Notes: a model not told the origin generated them from the sequence alone. 64,000 nt of DNA from Sthenelais limicola (GCA_942159475.1 OW804097.1:38018298-38082297); one strand, 5' to 3'; numbered from the stretch's first letter, positions 41,483 through 52,030 are shown. Program-made: numbers and translations.

Positions 41483-42712
41483 GTTAATTGATCCCACTAC
41501 GCTTTCAAGTTGGGTGCGAGACATATGGTCCTTATTCAAGAAATCGTTTATTTTCGTGAGGAAATCATTTACTTTATCCTGGGGAATTCGAATACACATT
41601 TCCGACAGGTCGATTTGTATGCCTAGAAATCTACAGATTTTCGTGGGGGCTTGTGTTTTGGCATACGCAATAGGGAGGCCTAGTTGGCGAACCAGATATA
41701 TGACCTCTCTAAATTGTGCGTGAGCATCCACGTGTTGGGGAGAAATTGTAATGGCGTCATCGAGATAAATGATAGTTAGTATACCCCTTTTCTCCAAAGC
41801 CCTTGAGATAAAGTTAGCCACTCGTTGCATATAGACACTCGACATTCTGCTCCCGAAGGGCATGGCGGTGTCTATATAGTATTGGTCATTGTGTCTAATT
41901 CCCAGTAGGGGCCAGTCATACGGACACGCTGTAAAATTTCTGTACGCCCTTTCAATGTCAATTGTTGATAGCAAGGTGTTGAAATTGTATTTGCGAGCAG
42001 CCTCGACTGCCATCTCCACTGTGGGGAGGCGGTGAGATATATAGGTGCCAAATAAACAGTTTTTCTCAATGGCGGCATTAATTCCCTTGCCGTCAGGGTA
42101 TGAATAGTCAATGATGATTCTTCTCTTATTGTGGTCACTTTTAGGTCTTGACATAATGGGAGAGATATTTACCCAGGGGGCGAATGGAGGATCATGGAAT
42201 GGTCCCTTCAGAGCCTTACAATCTAGTTCTTTATCAATGAAGCTTTGGATCGCTTCGGGGTACTCAGTGGCTGATCTATGATTAGGTGTTATTGTATTTC
42301 TAGTATCGGGTGGCGGGCCTCTATATTGAAGGGGGAAACCGAACTGTACAAACGTGATTAGCCACTGGTCATCGTTGTGACCGGTGGCGAGTTGACGCCA
42401 GTTATTTATATCCAATGAAGACTGGATAGGTATTTTCGCCCCGTATGCATTATGAGAGCCAGACGATCTTACAATATCATAGATTGCGATGGTTTCAGAA
42501 CCACTTTGAGTGGTGGAGTGTGGCCACTCACACCTTTCCGAGGCGATGTCTTTAAGTATTTGACTTGTTGGTTTTTCAAATATATTTTCTTCGTTAGCTG
42601 GGTTTGTTACGTTGTTATGCTCCCCATTAATGTCGTAGTACTCTCCCCCATCTCCAACACCCGCCCCGTTATCAATTAACTCCAATGTCGCATTGTATAC
42701 AGGGATAGTCAC
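41483..42712 (-). pseudogene. YR-outer reverse transcriptase half of pol
   Basis: Starts at Met 42712 and is cut by the inner element at its C-terminus; the final codons of the open frame (to 41462) come from the inner repeat. RT features: SRPKSDHNKRRIIIDYS, STIDIERAYR (Asp252), AMPFGSRMSS, IIYLDDAI (Asp318, Asp319), RFLGIQID. The rest of the protein continues at 37104-36461. The frame before the insertion has no stops, so the pol gene was probably intact when interrupted. Confidence 0.9.
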
Positions 42713-42738
42713 AAGGGGTAGAGCGGGGGAAGTAGGAC

Positions 42739-43815
42739 CTAATAGTTTTTTGATGGGTGTTTATCCTCCTTATCAGTGGGTTTACCCTTATTTTTGTACT
42801 TTGCTTTATCATCAGAATTGGATTGCTTCATTGCATGAATGGCGGTCTGCCGCCGGTTGCAATCCTTAGATGCATGAGAATATTCGGCCCCGTTTAGGGC
42901 CGAACAGAATGAGCACACATGGTTGAATTCAATGTTATTATTCTTATGGGCTGACTTGCTTTTGCATTTACCCTCATTAAATTCAGGACAGGGAATCGAT
43001 TTGGTAGATATTTTGGACGGTTTGGCTTTTAGGTATTGATTAACGCGTTCCCTAGCGATTCTATCGTCGTCTGTCCAGGCCCAGCGGCCCTTCGCTATAT
43101 TAGCGATGACCGCATTGGACCACTTTCTCACTGTATGCCATTCGTGGCTTTCGCTGTCTTCAGCAATCTGACCAACATGATAGATAATTCGACGCGATTC
43201 ACGAGTTTTATCCTCCTGCAGAGCCATCTCAGTAAGGCCCCATACATGCATGTTAAAGTCTAAGTCTTCGGGGTGGGACTCTTTCTTTATACTTCTCTGA
43301 ATATCTCTTGGGAGAAATGCAAATGGCCTATACAGTTTGGTATTGTCAGAATGCTTGCGTTTATATCTACCTTTATGCTTGCTGAAAGTAGGAGACACCA
43401 TTTTCTCAGCCTCTGATAAATCTTTCTCTATCGATGTAAGCGAACTTGAACGGGAGCTAGCCTTAGACTCACTACTTGACCTACGTTCCCTTCTTCTAGA
43501 CCTCTTATGTTTAGGGGAACTGGTCCTAGGACGGGAGCTGGCCGACCTGGACCTATTACGAGATGAACTTTTGTTACCTTTCCTAGTAGGAGAATGGCTG
43601 CGGCTAGGCTCCCGTTTCTTCTCTGCATAGGCTTTCTTCAGGCCTTGAATCTCGGCTGCAAGGCGTTCGTTGGCGGTAGCTTGTTCGTCAAATCTGGTGG
43701 CCAGTAGTGCCACAGATTGAGTCAAAGTTGGCTTCTTTCCGACCTTATCAGGTGGGGTCTCTTTGTCCTCGTCAGACATGGTGAGGCGTGACTGCAGCAA
43801 AGCTTTTGGACCCAA
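42739..43815 (-). CDS. YR-outer gag-like protein (358 aa)
   Basis: Intact frame. Residues about 65-135 are strongly Arg/Ser-rich (SRSHSPTRKG, SRNRSRSASSRPR), and a Cys/His cluster lies near 285-335 (CPEFNEGKC, HVCSFC, HASKDC). It is followed after 26 bases by the RT ORF in another frame. This is the expected nucleocapsid-like first ORF of a DIRS-order element. The RS-type domain could interact with splicing factors or RNA; that is inference. Confidence 0.85.
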   Translation of the reverse strand: MGPKALLQSRLTMSDEDKETPPDKVGKKPTLTQSVALLATRFDEQATANERLAAEIQGLKKAYAEKKREPSRSHSPTRKGNKSSSRNRSRSASSRPRTSSPKHKRSRRRERRSSSESKASSRSSSLTSIEKDLSEAEKMVSPTFSKHKGRYKRKHSDNTKLYRPFAFLPRDIQRSIKKESHPEDLDFNMHVWGLTEMALQEDKTRESRRIIYHVGQIAEDSESHEWHTVRKWSNAVIANIAKGRWAWTDDDRIARERVNQYLKAKPSKISTKSIPCPEFNEGKCKSKSAHKNNNIEFNHVCSFCSALNGAEYSHASKDCNRRQTAIHAMKQSNSDDKAKYKNKGKPTDKEDKHPSKNY

Positions 43816-43837
43816 CGTAGTGTAGCGACCAGCCCGA

Positions 43838-43976
43838 GCTTTGAAAACCGATAGAGTGATTGAACGTGCGTCTCGCGCCAGCTTATATATGAGCGGGTTA
43901 CGTAATAGGCAATCAGGTGAGAGAGGAGAGGTTTACCGCGCGTATAATGACCATTCATGTTTCATGAACCCACCAT
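43838..43976 (-). repeat. YR-outer repeat A1 (5' end)
   Basis: Upstream end on the minus strand. It matches 35205-35343 with one difference. The gag-like ORF begins 23 bases inside. Confidence 0.9.
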
Positions 43977-44477
43977 CAACTCATTTTTGTATGAAGTCGA
44001 ATACCAGACTAGTTTTTTCACTAGATACTATGTGTTTCATGTTCAATAAAAGAATGAAATAAGAAGGTATATTGCATATGCCCTGCGACAAATTGTACAT
44101 AATAGATACAGGGCTCTTATGAAAAACAGTGTAAGTTGAGATGTTCCCTGTATGCAAATAAAAATATTTGAACAAAAAAATGTCCCTGTCAGTTAGTTAT
44201 CTTCCCTCCCCTCTACCTCCCGCTTTTAATCAGTACCCCCTCCCCTTGCTGACCTGCTGGTCTTTTCCCTTCCCCTCCCTCCCACGTGATCAATTTTAAG
44301 ATAACAGTGATGTGGACCACGGCGTGTACTTTGGACAATAGAAGGACACTCATGAGTGTGTGGTGGGAAGAAAGGTAGTTGGGTCTCTGAGTCAGTAGGG
44401 GGCGTGGCAGATATACTTCTGAATAAGACTTCCAAAATAAATTCCAAACTTTGCAAAGTTTAAGCCAGAATTTTACA
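43977..44477. other. Unassigned DNA with pyrimidine patch
   Basis: No gene. 44200-44290 is C/T-rich low complexity. Confidence 0.4.
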
Positions 44478-44700
44478 CCATGTTCAGCATGGACTATTTA
44501 TCAATGTTCAAACGTCCCCATCTTTCCCTTGATGCATTTGGTTAACATAGATCATTTATACAAGCTATAATATTGATGAAAACATTCTTGCAATTTTTTG
44601 ATAAAAATGTTGCCAAATTTGTGTATGTTAGATTTCATCAGAATCCATCCCAGGATGCACTGTAACAGACATGCGCAGTGGCACATGCAAGTCCCCTATT
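44478..44700 (+). mobile_element. MITE family C, left end missing
   Basis: It begins inside the body (CCATGTTCAGCATGGACTAT) and ends with the right TIR (CACATGCAAGTCCCCTAT). Confidence 0.75.
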
Positions 44701-45129
44701 GTTGTGACTCTCTGATGTATCATAACAATAGCTATTAGCATGAATGACGTGTAAATAAGTACCCATTAAATCACCCATTAAATCACTTTGGCTCTGCAAT
44801 ATATAACTTGGTGAAAACAAGTAGTCTTAACGTAACTTATTTTCGTGCGGATAAATCTCCGTGCTCAAAGTACTTCGACATCATTTCGTGCGGATTTAAA
44901 TTCAAGCAGCAAGAAAGCCTCACACCTTGCTTATGCAATAATTATACCTTTCACACAGGATATATTTTCACCCACAAAGGTATGTGCGCTAAAATAGCGG
45001 AAATAAATACTGCGTGAATATTACTACGTTCACAGTATTGTCGGGGGATATGTGAATTATGAATTCAATGTGTAGGGGTAGGTGAAAAAGGTATTACGAC
45101 ATTGAAACAAACGACAAAGTTTAATTAAT
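44701..45129. other. Unassigned intergenic DNA
   Basis: No gene. The phrase TTTCGTGCGGAT occurs twice about 45 bp apart (about 44840 and 44885). Confidence 0.4.
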
Positions 45130-45364
45130 GGGTCAGATTTTAAGAAAATGTACAATTCGCCTTCACCAATCCTCTCAAATAACCCACATTTAAGACAAAA
45201 ATGAGCTTCAAAATGTAGTTTAACATAACAGAACTGATACTTTAAATCAATGCGATACCAAATATACTCAAATATACTCGGTATTCATCATTTTCCAGCC
45301 AAATTTAGCAGAATTTACTGAATGTGTAGAGCTGCCAATTGTACATTTTCTGTAAATCTGACAC
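45130..45364 (-). mobile_element. MITE family A, full copy, TAAT-like flanks
   Basis: GGGTCAGATTTTAAGAAAAT ... GTAAATCTGACAC. The right terminus has a base change. Confidence 0.8.
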
Positions 45365-45530
45365 TAATATATCTTTTCTAGTACCTGCAATTATAATGGA
45401 AAATCGGGTGGGATGGATTTGAATAGAGTCCTAGGCCTGCATATTTAAGGACTTATCTTTAGAAGCAACACATGTGTTCATAGAAGGCAGAAATAAACCA
45501 AGATTCTTCAGGGAACTATGTGAGATTAGA

Positions 45531-45878
45531 ATAGGGGAGTTGCATGTCTCACTGCGCATGTCTACTGCAGTGCATGCTGGGATGGATTCTGTTGAAATCA
45601 GACATACTAATATTTGGCAACATTTTTATCGAAAATTGTAAGAATGTTTTCACCAATATCAGAGCTTGTATAAATGATCAATGGAAGCCAAATGCATGAT
45701 GGGAAAGATGGGAACTAGTATTATGGAAACATGGATAACACATGAATTTTGACATTAGAGCATTGATAAATAGTCCATGCTGAACATGACATGTTTTCTA
45801 TAGATTTTAGACTGTACCATCACTCCCATAATTCCATGCGAATGAAGATTCAAAATGGTGGCTATGCAAATCCCCTAT
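45531..45878 (-). mobile_element. MITE family C, full copy, reversed
   Basis: AGGGGAGTTGCATGTCTCAC at the left and GTGGCTATGCAAATCCCCT at the right. It is the mirror orientation of the 23271 copy, with all body blocks present. Confidence 0.8.
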
Positions 45879-45963
45879 TGTATTCTACTCTATTACACTT
45901 CTGAGCTTGCATAAGTATTTTGGACATAATTTTTCTTTCGTACAAGGTTCAAGATGCACATTT

Positions 45964-46185
45964 GGATCAGATTTTCAAAAAAAGTACAATCGACAGATCT
46001 ACACATTTAGTCGGCTAAATTAGAGTGAAAATACTGAGTATATCTGGGTGTATGCTGTATTGTATTCATTCAATAATTCTGTCTGGTTATGTTGAATTTT
46101 ATTTTGAACCTGATTTCCGTCTTAAATTTAGGTTATTTGAGAGGATTGGTGAAGATGAATTATACATTTTCTGAAGATCTGACCC
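45964..46185 (+). mobile_element. MITE family A, full copy
   Basis: GGATCAGATTTTCAAAAAAA ... GAAGATCTGACCC, with the standard interior. Confidence 0.8.
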
Positions 46186-46356
46186 ATTTATAATGTAGGA
46201 CTCAAGCTCTGATACATCACCAGGTTAAAGTATAAGTCTACAAGTTTCTTATTTTCTATTTTTTTTATATCTTATTGCAACGTTAAAGATTAAACATCTC
46301 TGTTTATTAAATCCGAGAAACAGTACTATTATGAGATCTTGACATGTTGTCTATAT

Positions 46357-46662
46357 GGGTGAAATCGCCAGAAAATGTACAATTCGCCTTCAACAATCGT
46401 CTCAAATAATCCAAATTAAGACAAAAATGTGGTTAAAAATTCCGTTCAACAAAACCAAACAGATATTTTGAATCAAGGCAATACAAAATATACTCAGATA
46501 TACCTAGTATTGACTATTTGTCAGTCTAGGTTACCAGGTTCTACACCCTGTCCAGCCTCTGTAGGACCCAGACTTCAAAGAGTACCGGTATAGGCTAGCA
46601 TTGGGGTCCGGGTTCTTCAGAAGCTGGACAGGGTGTACTGAATATATGTGTAGATCTGACCC
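46357..46662 (-). mobile_element. MITE family A with nested insertion
   Basis: GGGTGAAATCGCCAGAAAAT ... GATCTGACCC with ATAT flanks. The interior is interrupted by a 96-bp inverted-repeat insertion. Confidence 0.75.
46542..46637. mobile_element. 96-bp inverted-repeat element nested in a MITE
   Basis: TACACCCTGTCCAGC at the left and GCTGGACAGGGTGTA at the right form perfect 15-bp TIRs. Further partial pairing lies inside (GGACCCAG with TTGGGGTCC). Confidence 0.8.
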
Positions 46663-46797
46663 ATATTGTTTGATGCAACATGTTTGCTATAGATAAGCTG
46701 CCAAATGTTTAATTTGATTGTATGATAAATACAATGAGTAAAAACTAAATCCTTTAGTTCATAGTTCCCCAGCAGGTATGTCACGATCTGACTATTT

Positions 46798-47025
46798 GGG
46801 TCAGATTTTAGAAAATGTACAATTGGCAGCTGTACACATTCAGTAAATTTTGCTGAATCAGGCTGCAATTTGGTCAATACTAGGTAAATTCGAGTATATT
46901 CGACATTGCATTGATTCTACCTATCTGTTTGGTTGAACTGTGTTTAGAACTTTATTTTCGTCTGAAATTCGGGTTATTCGAGAAAATTGGCGAAATCAAA
47001 TTGTACATTTTCTGAAAATCTGACC
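46798..47025 (+). mobile_element. MITE family A, full copy
   Basis: GGGTCAGATTTTAGAAAATG ... GAAAATCTGACC, with ATTT-like flanks. Confidence 0.8.
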
Positions 47026-47875
47026 AATTTGTGTTTTATATTTGACAATCTCATTGATCATCGGGGGCCTGCGTTCTAGTAAAAGACTCTAGGTCCAAAT
47101 CCTCCGATCAGATGAGAACGGTATGTCAGCCTACTTCGCTAATTGGTTTCCTGGCCTAGGACTTGACGTTTTAATGGAAATATAATGCCATTTTGCGGTC
47201 TTAATGGAATTATAATGGCACTTTGCGGTTTGAGGCGAGAGGCTGTCCCTTCGTTTGAAGGGATTCTCTCATGTTTGGGCCTAGACTGAAAATGAATTAC
47301 GAGCATGACAAATTCCGTTGGCTTGAAATACCTTTTTTCCAAATCAATTTACTCAAGAGATATTAAAACAGGGCACTGATACATCGAGGGCAAGGTGAAC
47401 GACTCAAATACCTTTTAAGCTAGATGTCTGAAATACATTTTTTGTTAGATGTCTGAAATATCTGGATGAAAATAATTAATTATAACGTATATATATAATA
47501 TGCATGAATAGCATATTCAAATGGAGTAGACTATATTTTGAAGAGTTATAAAAGATTTTACCCTAATCGGGAAATGTAAGTGCGTCTGTAACAAGCTATA
47601 GCAAGGTTCCGCAAGCAAACGTATCAAAATTACGTAACCGTATCCGTATCTTTTCTGTGAATTACGTCGCATTTTTATGCATAGAAAATACATGGTGAGA
47701 TGAAATATTTTGCTTGATATGTTACGTTACGTTTATTCCGCCATGTTTTGCTGAACCTCTTTCTTCCTTTGACATACGTTTGTATCATCAGAGATACGGA
47801 TACGTTTACGTTTATGTATAGGTTAGACTTGCTGAACCTCACTATTAGTCACATGTTTCTACCATTATGGGGCGG
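47026..47875. other. Unassigned intergenic DNA
   Basis: No gene. A short tandem duplication lies near 47170-47230 (AATGGAA(A/T)TATAATG(G/C)CA, TTTGCGGT). Near 47620-47820, ACGTAACCGTATCCGTATCT has a loosely inverted partner (AGATACGGATACGTTTACGT). Confidence 0.4.
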
Positions 47876-48084
47876 CTCCACTAGAGAGAAAAACGACGCC
47901 GACAATTTTGTTGTTGCCCACTAATTTGTTGCAACAAATATCCATACAGGAACAACAGTTTCCAGAGAAAGTGGTAACACATCTGACACTCCTCCATTTG
48001 CGTTTTCATTGCAAACATGAAATGAACTAGTGGGCAACAACAAAAATTGTCGCCGCCGTTTTTCCTCTAATGGAGTTCCGCTAT
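47876..48084. mobile_element. MITE family D, copy 2
   Basis: GGCTCCACTAGAGAGAAAAA plus CGACGCCGACAATTTTGTTG at the left, and CAAAAATTGTCGCCGCCGTT plus AATGGAGTTCC at the right. Related to 26455-26698 and with longer pairing arms (TTGCCCACTA ... TAGTGGGCAA). Confidence 0.7.
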
Positions 48085-48377
48085 TACAATACACGTTTGG
48101 ATAGAAAAAATGAGAATTGAATGAAATCTAGGAAACACTATCAATTTCATTAGAATTCAAGCGCTTTAAGGCCAAAACCACTAATAGAAATCGTCAGTCT
48201 CTTTTTGGACTCTCTTTAATCACATTACCTCTTTTAATTAAATTAACTTTTCAGATCCTAATTAGTAATGACTTGATCTGTCTTGGGGTTGCATCAATTA
48301 CATTTTTTTTTATTAATTAACGGATTGGGAATCACCATTCTCCGTCTGTTCCAACCCTTTTACGACAACCACCACAT

Positions 48378-48616
48378 GGGTCAGACCGTCAGAAAATGTA
48401 CAATTGGCAGATCTACACATTTAGTAAATTCTGCTAAATTAGGCTGCAATTTGGGCAATCCTCGGTAAATTCGAGTATATTTGGCATTGCATTGGTTCTA
48501 GTAATCTGTCTGGCTAGGTTGAACTGTATTTTGAACTTTATTTTTGTCTGAAATTTCGGTTATGTGAGAAGATCGATTGGTGAAGACAAATTGTACATTT
48601 TCTGAAAATCTGACCC
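48378..48616 (+). mobile_element. MITE family A, full copy with ACAT flanks
   Basis: GGGTCAGACCGTCAGAAAAT ... GAAAATCTGACCC, with ACAT outside on both sides. Confidence 0.85.
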
Positions 48617-48664
48617 ACATACTACCTAATTACAAGCATCCCATAATATCGCAATTATGGCTAT

Positions 48665-48912
48665 GTGTCAGAACGTCAGAAAATGTACAATCGGCAGCTC
48701 TATACATCAAGTAAATTCCTGCTAAATTAGACTGAAAAATGATGAATACCGGGTTCATCTGAGTACATTTGGATTTGTGTTGGTTCAAGTGTTTGTTTAA
48801 TACATCTGTTCTGCCATGTTAAACCGTATTTTCTACCTCATTTTTGTCTTAAATGTTGGTTATTTGAGACGATTGGTGAAGATTAATTGTACATTTTCTA
48901 AAGAGCTGACCC
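48665..48912 (+). mobile_element. MITE family A, diverged left tip
   Basis: TGTGTCAGAACGTCAGAAAA ... CTAAAGAGCTGACCC. The Tx1-like LINE fragment starts within ten bases of its right end. Confidence 0.75.
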
Positions 48913-48920
48913 ATGTATAG

Positions 48921-49576
48921 GTGAGTGCTGATAACGCACTTATTAAAGTGTTCGGCTCCAACATCAAGATCAACGGCATTCACAACTGGCACGACCAGTT
49001 GGATGGCGTCCCGACTGAATTACTCCTTTCTCAGCTCTCAAAGATACAAGATGATAACACGATAGTTTTCTTCTCGTCCGACAACCCATTGTCCAACCAT
49101 TATAATTCTCCATTCTTTCTCAACGGCCACAGTTTCGACCATGTAGAACAATACCTATTCCACCAAAAGGCCAAGATTGCTGGTGACCCCTCAAACCTGC
49201 ATTAGCCCTAAAAACAAAAGACCGGGTGGAATGTAAGAGGTTTATGGGGAATGTTTTTGATGAAAAACACAGATGGCCCATCCATAGGCAGGAGGTCCTG
49301 CTTAAGGCATTGCGATCAAAGGCAAGACACCACGTAGTAAGAGATTATCTTCATTCAACAGGAGACAGAGTCATTGGGGAAGCATCCCCAAACAACAAAA
49401 CATGGGGGATTGGTCTAGGTCTCGACAACCCCAATGTTTTAGATGTGAGCATATGGCCTTCCGTAGGCAATTTGGTCGGAAAAATGTGGATGAAGGTCCA
49501 TGACGGAATTAGAAGAGATTCTCCACAAGACGCAACCAAGGAAATGTCCATGGAATCGGGCCAAGAGCACGATTAG
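48921..49576 (+). pseudogene. LINE-N2 ORF1 remnant with NADAR domain, frameshifted
   Basis: The first part (48921-49205) begins in an ORF1 C-terminal domain (IKINGIHNWHDQLDG) and enters NADAR: FFSSDNPLSNHYNSPFFL, then DHVEQYLFHQKA, with the Glu of the VEQ motif. A frame change near 49190 leads to the second part (to 49576): KRFMGNV, RWPIHRQEVLLKALRSKA, LHSTGDRVIGEASPNN, KTWGIGLG, GNLVGKMWMKVHD. These match the rest of the NADAR fold (W, K, TG(D), W-G-x-G, GN-x-x-G). No start is visible because the 5' end is missing. The order C-terminal domain then NADAR is the same as in LINE-N1 ORF1. Confidence 0.85.
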
Positions 49577-49625
49577 TGAATAAGATATCTAGAAGTGAAT
49601 AGTTGTGTTCCTTGTGTAGTTAAAA

Positions 49626-51757
49626 ATGCAGCAAACTGATATTGAAAACTTTGGCACTTCTACTAAGCTAATTTCTCTTAATATAAATGGTTTAAATAAC
49701 GCCAGAAAGAGAAAAGCCATATTTTCCCAGTTTAGCCAGTTACAGGATATCATTGTGACCCTACAGGAAACCCACTCTGTGAAGGAGAAAGAAAAAATAT
49801 GGCAATCCCAGTGGGGAGAACAACTCCTTTTTTCACATGGCACCTCAGCATCGAGAGGAATCATGTTTCTTGTTCCAAAATCCTTAAAAAAGTGTATTAC
49901 TTCTTATGAAGCTGATCCTAATGGAAGGTGGTTACACCTTACATTAAATATAAATAACACGGTTTTTTGTATCCTAACTGTGTATGCCCCAAACAATGAC
50001 AAACCAAAGGAACAGACTGCCTTTTTAAATAAGGTGGAAAACATCTTAAGTCTAATCAAGTATGACAGGTTAATTGTTTTAGGAGATCTGAACGCAGATA
50101 TCACGTACAAACCGTCCAGTGTAGCAAGTAATAAAACTGGCTGACTTCATTAATGCACTAGACTTAGACGACATCGTCAGCGCAAGAAGTCAAGGCCTGC
50201 CGGACATAACCTGGTCAAGACTGCAACAAAATTCTAGACTTGACTATATTCTTGTATCCAATAACATGTCCAATAGGGTTCACAAATGTGAAGTTGTGTC
50301 TAACATCCACTCTGATCATAATGAAGTTAGGATCGATATGTATATGGGTGTATCAGCCAGAGGAAGGGGTTATTGGAAATTTAACGCCAAACTTTTACTT
50401 GATGACATTTTTTGTGAATAATGTGGAAAGAGAATATGAACGTACTATGAATGAAGTACTTGGTCCTAAAATCAAATAGGAATTCTTTAAGCTTAGAGTC
50501 AGAGAGCTTGCAATCTCCAGATGTAGTGAGATGGCGAAGTGTAGAAAACTTAAGAATCTTATGTTAAAGGAGAAACTCGATGTATTAGATAAAAAAAGAA
50601 GGTTAACTATGGAAGAAGTGAATGAAAGAAAAGTCATTTCTCAAGAATTAAGGGAAATAGAAATGGTGAAGGCAGAAGGAGCTCTAATAAGATCAAAAGC
50701 TAAATTGGCCACGGAAGGAGAAAAACCATACAAATACTTCTGCGCGTTAGAAAAGTTTAAAGCTGGGAAGAAAGTAATTTCAATTCTCAATGTAAATGGT
50801 TCTGTCACTTCTAAACAGAGTGAGATATTAGATGAAGGTAAAAACTATCATTCTTCTCTCTACAAAAAAGCACCAGTCAGTTCCAAAGCTGGTGAAGAAT
50901 TTTGTAACCCAGATCATGCCGTCCAACTTGATGAGCAGAACAACAAGGTATTATGTAGAGAAATAACTCATGAAGAAGTCGAAAAAGTGTTAAAAACTTT
51001 CAAGAAAAGCTAATCGCCTGGATGCGATGGTTATATGGTTGAGTTTTATCAGTATTTATGCCATTTAGTTAAACCGCTGTTTATGAGTATGTTAGAAGCT
51101 TGTCTGGTCGACGGTGTAATGATGGATAACCAAAAAAGAGGTGTCATTAGCGTCATTCCCAAGAAGGATAACGATTTACTTCTGATAAAAAATTGACGTC
51201 CAATTACCCTTCTTAACTTAGATTATAAACTCATCTTTAAAACCATTTCCAACAGACTTGCGTCCTCTCTTCCTAACATTATTAATGAGGATCAACTCGG
51301 TTTTGTAAAGGGAAGATTTATAGGGACAGCGATCAGAAAGATCAATGATATTCATTCCATTCTGGAATATAAGAAGGAAACTGGGATTATAGCTTCTGTA
51401 GAACATTCTAAGGCATATGATTCTGTAGATTGGTCCTTTATCAGAAAAGTGTTAGAATCGCACAATATTCATAATACCTTTATTGAATGGATTGAGACCC
51501 TTCTCTTTAATTCAAAAGCGACCTTTACTAATAACGGTTTTTCTTCTCAATGGTTTCCTGTTGAAAAGGGGGTCAAACAAGGGGACCCAATATCATCTTC
51601 CTTAATTTTAATTGCAGTCGAGAGACTCGCTGAGCAGTTAAGAATTAGCGAAAATATACAAGGTATTAATCTTGAAGAAAATGATGCGAAGATTGTACAA
51701 TTCACAAACGATCTTACGTTAACTGTTAGAAATGAATTCTCCTTCCCTATGGGCATT
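49626..51757 (+). pseudogene. LINE-N2 ORF2: endonuclease and partial reverse transcriptase
   Basis: It starts 50 bases after ORF1. AP-endonuclease motifs: SLNINGLN, LQETHS, VYAPNND, LGDLNAD. After a frame change near 50140: DITWSR, SRLDYILVS and HSDHNEV. The RT continues in that frame with stops at 50477-50479 (TAG), 51011-51013 (TAA, before SPGCDG) and 51194-51196 (TGA, before RPITLLN). The motif-A Asp is changed (VEHSKAYDS) and the FADD-type motif reads FTNDL. The protein then ends at the foldback, so thumb and C-terminal regions are missing. Inactive. Confidence 0.9.
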
Positions 51758-51900
51758 TGAGTGCAATCATTGCACTCACTATTGCGTTCACATAGCGCAA
51801 TGATTGTGCAATGTGACCGCAATGGGTGTAACCACTTATTGCGCTATGTGACCGCAATAGCCATTGCGCAATGAAAACGCAATGTGACTGCAATAGAACC
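51758..51900. repeat. GCAAT-rich foldback
   Basis: A 21-base palindrome TGAGTGCAAT-C-ATTGCACTCA (51758-51778) is followed by ATTGCG...GCGCAAT (51781-51801), which pairs with 51838-51858 with one mismatch. About ten ATTGC/GCAAT pentamers occur in 140 bases. It interrupts the LINE-N2 reverse transcriptase. Confidence 0.85.
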
Positions 51901-51954
51901 GGCTTTTTTTGCACTCAGAAATCTATTTTTAGCGCAGCGGGAGCGTCGTGGGCC

Positions 51955-52030
51955 AGGTTTCAGGGGGGGACGGGGGTGGTCAATTTCGCAGGGGGGACGG
52001 GGATGGTCAATTTTGCGGGGGTGAAAACGG
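51955..52030. repeat. G-rich minisatellite (about 27-bp period)
   Basis: The phrase GGGGGGACGGGG(G/A)TGGTCAATT(T)(C/T)GC(A/G) is repeated 2-3 times. G-quadruplex potential. Non-coding. Confidence 0.8.

Larger units (their letters stand above)
34995..43976 (-). mobile_element. DIRS-order element YR-outer, split direct repeats
   Basis: On the minus strand: A1 (43976-43838), gag-like ORF, RT, RNase H, tyrosine recombinase, then B1 (35490-35341), A2 (35343-35205), B2 (35144-34995). This A1-ORFs-B1-A2-B2 layout is the split-direct-repeat structure known for Ngaro- and PAT-type elements. A1 and A2 differ at one of about 139 positions, B1 and B2 at two of about 150. It is interrupted by the inner element at 37105-41482, so its own length is about 4.6 kb. 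I did not assign it to a named subgroup. Confidence 0.85.
48914..51757 (+). mobile_element. L1/Tx1-like LINE fragment LINE-N2, truncated at both ends
   Basis: It contains the C-terminal part of an ORF1 (NADAR) and an ORF2 that covers endonuclease and RT up to the YxDD-equivalent motif. The RT wording (RPITLLNLDYKL, QLGFVKGR, GVKQGDPISS) is that of the L1/Tx1 assemblage, unlike LINE-N1. The left end stops after a family-A MITE, and the right end is cut exactly at a GCAAT-rich foldback. Several nonsense codons, frameshifts and catalytic substitutions mark it as old. Confidence 0.85.

Noticed and set aside
43337..43630. 97-codon plus-strand frame rich in Leu/Asp/Glu
   Set aside because: Antisense shadow of the Arg/Ser-rich part of the YR-outer gag-like ORF.
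44808..45017. 69-codon frame with Cys residues
   Set aside because: Short, no start context or family match, located between a MITE and plain intergenic sequence.
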